From contig NW_003142870.1 in assembly GCF_000003605.2 (NCBI RefSeq), positions 1 through 11,132 of the forward strand: a DNA stretch of 11,132 nucleotides, read 5' to 3'. The notes beneath the pieces are model-generated. The model was not told the origin of the DNA and did not search any database. It was given only the letters and a program-made list of their open reading frames with translations. Below are positions 7,782 to 11,132 of the stretch, in pieces (position 1 is the stretch's first letter; the number at the start of each line of letters is the position of its first letter). The DNA comes from Saccoglossus kowalevskii. Its lineage: Eukaryota; Hemichordata; Enteropneusta; Harrimaniidae. A program made the position numbers and the translations under genes.

Positions 7782-7989
7782 ATGCCACTCGTAATACTAG
7801 TATGTAGAGCAAATAAACAGAATATAAAATACGGAAATAAACCCTTCATGTACAAGTGTATTATTTGGTTGTTCGTGTATGCATTCCTGTAATTCCATTT
7901 AAAATCAACACAAAAAAATCACGCTGGCAACAATATTATGGCTGGTTCCCCTCTCAAGTCATAATAATTCGTAATGGTAAATTATTCTA

Positions 7990-8059
7990 ATTGGTTCCGT
8001 GATTACGTTGACGTCAGTACTCACGCTTTTTTCACAGGGAATAATCTTTCTATATATAG
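7990..8059 (+). promoter_or_regulatory. Speculative promoter-like cluster: CCAAT, CRE, TATA
   Basis: An inverted CCAAT box (ATTGG, 7990-7994), a perfect CRE TGACGTCA (8009-8016) and TATATATAG (8051-8059) occur in order and at spacings seen in classical animal promoters. A transcript start near 8085 on the plus strand would be predicted. The only early frame is a 15-codon ORF from the ATG at about 8111, so no protein-coding target is evident. TATA-like strings are common in AT-rich DNA, so this is tentative. Confidence 0.22.
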
Positions 8060-8272
8060 CAGGGGCTTTATTTACATTCAAAAGTTTCGAGAGAATATAT
8101 CAACTGTTCCATGTTTAAAACAACCAGAAATGCCAGAACCATTATGAGGTACCAGTAGACAAACTGAATGGAATTGATGCCCTTTTGATATTGTAAATTG
8201 ATTTAAATAGAACATTGGAAGTAATTGGAATGATTTTAAATTGGTCACGTAAAGAGAAGGCCCAATTTTCCG

Positions 8273-8286
8273 TTTTTTTTTTTTTT
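8273..8286. repeat. T14 homopolymer
   Basis: Fourteen consecutive T residues. This could be the poly(A) tail of a minus-strand retroposed sequence, but no retroposon body or target duplication was recognised beside it. Confidence 0.8.
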
Positions 8287-11132
8287 AAAGAAGAATATGG
8301 TGGTTACTAATTACCTGGCCATTTGTGTCGTCACATGACACACCCTCTCACAACAGTGGACATGGTGTAATATTTTACCCACGATCCTTTGCTGGAGAAT
8401 CAAGATGGCGGAATACCCAGAAAATGAAAAGTGATATAAAAAACTGTAAATTGCCTTCCCCTACATTTGTGGCGCTCTTTCAACTGGAAAATGTATGCTG
8501 TTTGTCTTGACTTTGTATGTTACATAGGTCTGTAAATATCTTCAAAACATTATATATAAAGATCAATATTTGGAATCAACAGTACACCTTCATCGTCACG
8601 CCATATTACTCGATGACCGGGCAATTTCATGTCGTCGCTATTACCGAACGAAAAAAGGGAAAAAGAAATCAAAGACCCAACAATACCCAAATCACTCGGT
8701 CGAACCCATATCCAACAATACACACAGAGACGTGAATGTCATGACAACTAAAACCGATTTTCTCAAATGAACATGATATTACTCATTGCATATACAATGA
8801 AATGCAGACCTGAGACCTGGGAATCTACTTTAGACAATAGCGATGCATGTTGCGAAAACACGTACAGAACACGTACACAAAACTGGATACAACTCAAACG
8901 CTTTTCTGTTTTCACACCATACATGCCTATAGAGGGCGTGTACTTGTAATACTAGTAGACAAGTCATTGACCTCATGGCTGTCTCATAGGCTCGCTTGTG
9001 CTACCTTAACTAAAGACCGTATATTATCCTTGTAATCAATTGTTTGAGGAACATTTTACTTACCTCTTAACAAGAAAGAACAGATGTTAATCACCTACTG
9101 GCAGTATTGCATAACTTCGTATACTCCGCTTTCTGTATTACTGATTATTCCTTCAGCTTAGTCTATCACCCAGTTACAAAACGTAACTTCAACTTATGTG
9201 AAAGGTTGACCTTAACAAAGTGAAATACCACTTATCCGTTTTAATCTTTCTATATTTTTGTAATATTGTATTGTTATGTTTTGTATTGAATTAATTGTTG
9301 CAAAGGCATTCGCTCTAGTTCTTTCTTGAACCCAATATTGATAGTTCTAGTTCACATTTGATATACTTTAAATGATGTGTTCTGTTTTTGTTTTATCATT
9401 TTTCCATTTGTGTTTTGATTGACCAAACATACATTCTCACGTTTTTTGATTTGTAATGTATTATTCAATGTATTGTATTTTCTTTTCAGCTTTTCCTGCC
9501 TTGTTATTTATCGTCTCCTTGTTAAATGTTATACCTAGTGTGGTCAACTGATTTGTCTATACTTGATACTTGAGAGTGAAGTTTGTTCTTTCTTGTGAAT
9601 GGCACTATCTTTGTCGTAGTATTGATTTGCAAACCCATGTTTTTGTGTTATTGTACAGTTTGTTTGAGAGATAATTGGAAGACTTTTCTATTTTAACATT
9701 TATAATGGAGGGGTGGACTGTTCATTTAGGTCTGAACTGTTGCATCTCTGTTTTGACGACGTCGATGAATAAGTTAAACAGTGTTAGTGCCATTGGCACC
9801 CATTTCTTCATGACCAATAGTATTCAATCTAGACACATGCACGTCACCAGATAAACTGTAGATACATCAGGCAGTAAACGGTACACCAATGTGCAATGTT
9901 CGAATGGTGAACACGCATTTATTCAGTTGTACAGGAACGAGATAAAGCTAGTTGAAAAACTACATACGCTAGGGCGATTGAGAACAATGTATCACTTGGA
10001 GTAAAAAAAGATGAAGACTGATTTAATTAACACTCTTTGTATGTTAAAGACAAAGCCGGATTCACACTTAGGAATTTTAATCCTTGGCACTAAGGATTTG
10101 GCACTTGGCACTAAGTGAGCAAATAAGGGAACATACACACATATAAATGGATACCAATGGCTAAAAACAGGTCAAAGTATGATAATATAACATGATAATA
10201 TAACTGGATGAAATAAACACTGACAATTACAGACAATAATAAAATAAATCAGATAAAAAGAAATGAAGTTATGATTAAATAACATGAAAATATATGTGCC
10301 CACATGGTAACATCAATATGACTACAAAACTATAATAGGATAATAATTACGACTCAAGGCAATGGTATAATATTGAGCTCAACAGTTCAACCCAGTAAGG
10401 AAAATTTCAAATAAAAAAAACGGACTTTACCATCCACGCTATCTAATTTGAACTAGGAGGTTTCAACAAGAAAATTCTGAGGAGTAACATTCAACACATC
10501 TTCGATTGTGATAGGTGGTGTTAAGTTGTCTTCTAAGTTGTCTTAAATCTACAAAGGAGCAGTAAAGACTTTTTTTTGTCCTTTTTAAACCTAACATATT
10601 GTCTGAAATTGATTTACGCTAAATTTTCGCAATTCATTAGTGGATCATCTTTGTGATACAACACTTAATTTGCAGTTGGTAATACTGATCTTTTTTTATT
10701 CTGTATTCATGTTATTAACTATTGTAAAGTAGCAACCAGCAGAAATGAGCAAAATATCAGCATGCGCCAGTTATTTTTATTTCTCAAGTGAATACAGCAT
10801 TTCATACTGCGTTGCGTTTGCAAGAACATATTTGTAAATGCTGATTTTAATGCTGTTAATTATATTTATGTTTATCACTATTTACAGTGTCATTCATAAT
10901 AATTATTGATGTGGAGGGCGAATACGCAAATATAAACACAGAATAATCTCTCAAGTACACATGCCGACAGACACAATATAAAGAAGTTGAGCCACATGGC
11001 TAGGGCGTTAAAATAGACCAACTGGATGGTTTATGAGTGAATAGCTGAACAATAATGGACGAACAGTCAATTATATTGGGCGAAACCACTTTTTGTGACA
11101 CCTATGATAGACATATGTTATTCAATTTCGTT

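Larger units (their letters stand above)
6890..11132. other. Downstream intergenic or intronic DNA, no supported gene
   Basis: All open frames here are at most about 70 residues, carry no recognisable domain or family motif, and overlap each other in different frames, as expected by chance. About 9230-9690 is strongly T-rich on the plus strand, which produces spurious hydrophobic translations. Small repeats include AACACGTACA twice at 8857-8878, ATGATAATATAAC twice in tandem at 10179-10204, TTGGCACTAAG-type repeats at about 10083-10113 and TAAGTTGTCTT twice at 10522-10544. Hairpins, CRE sites and a promoter-like cluster are listed separately. Confidence 0.6.

Noticed and set aside
8325-9035. 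Overlapping plus-strand open frames of 60-72 residues
   Set aside because: They are in different frames, overlap each other, and show no domain, start context or splice support.
9456-9551. 31-codon frame containing FPALLFIVSLLN, reminiscent of an anion-channel M4
   Set aside because: It is short and hydrophobic because the DNA is T-rich. It lacks the conserved flanking residues and has no partner exons.

Overview
This window is animal nuclear DNA. It is AT-rich and mostly non-coding, with GT-AG introns, and it carries the 3' half of one gene for a Cys-loop ligand-gated ion channel of the nicotinic acetylcholine receptor (nAChR) alpha-like family. I see no operon structure, ribosome binding sites, tRNA, rRNA or CRISPR. 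The style (short last intron, divergent nAChR paralogue, dense small repeats) suggests an invertebrate such as a lophotrochozoan or invertebrate deuterostome. The phylum cannot be fixed from the sequence alone.

Layout: 1-3200 is upstream intron or flank with no recognisable exon. It holds a degenerate ~270-320 bp tandem repeat (about 1290-1895), a G12 run and small repeats. Coding exon A (3201-3745) encodes the Cys-loop, binding loops B and C with the vicinal cysteine pair, M1 and M2. A 956-bp intron (3746-4701) contains a 72-bp tandem duplication and a CRE-like pair. Coding exon B (4702-5618) encodes M3, a ~225-residue M3-M4 loop with a polyproline tract, M4 and the stop codon. The two exons join in frame into a 486-residue C-terminal product. 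The signal peptide, loop A and loop D exons lie upstream of the window or were not recognised. The 3' UTR probably runs to about 6670, where the first AATAAA after the stop (6650) is followed by a GU-rich stretch.

The 3' UTR end lies inside a 438-bp structure (6452-6889) built of interleaved inverted arms and flanked exactly by a 9-bp direct repeat. This looks like a small non-autonomous DNA transposon or foldback insertion. From 6890 to the end there is no gene I can support, only hairpins, CRE palindromes, one speculative CCAAT/CRE/TATA promoter-like cluster near 7990-8059, and microrepeats.

The most interesting biology is in the channel pore. The acetylcholine-binding face looks intact, but the selectivity region has lost the usual -1' glutamate, carries one extra residue in the M1-M2 linker, and has neutral residues at the outer ring. 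This departs clearly from canonical cation-selective nAChRs and partly resembles anion-selective relatives.
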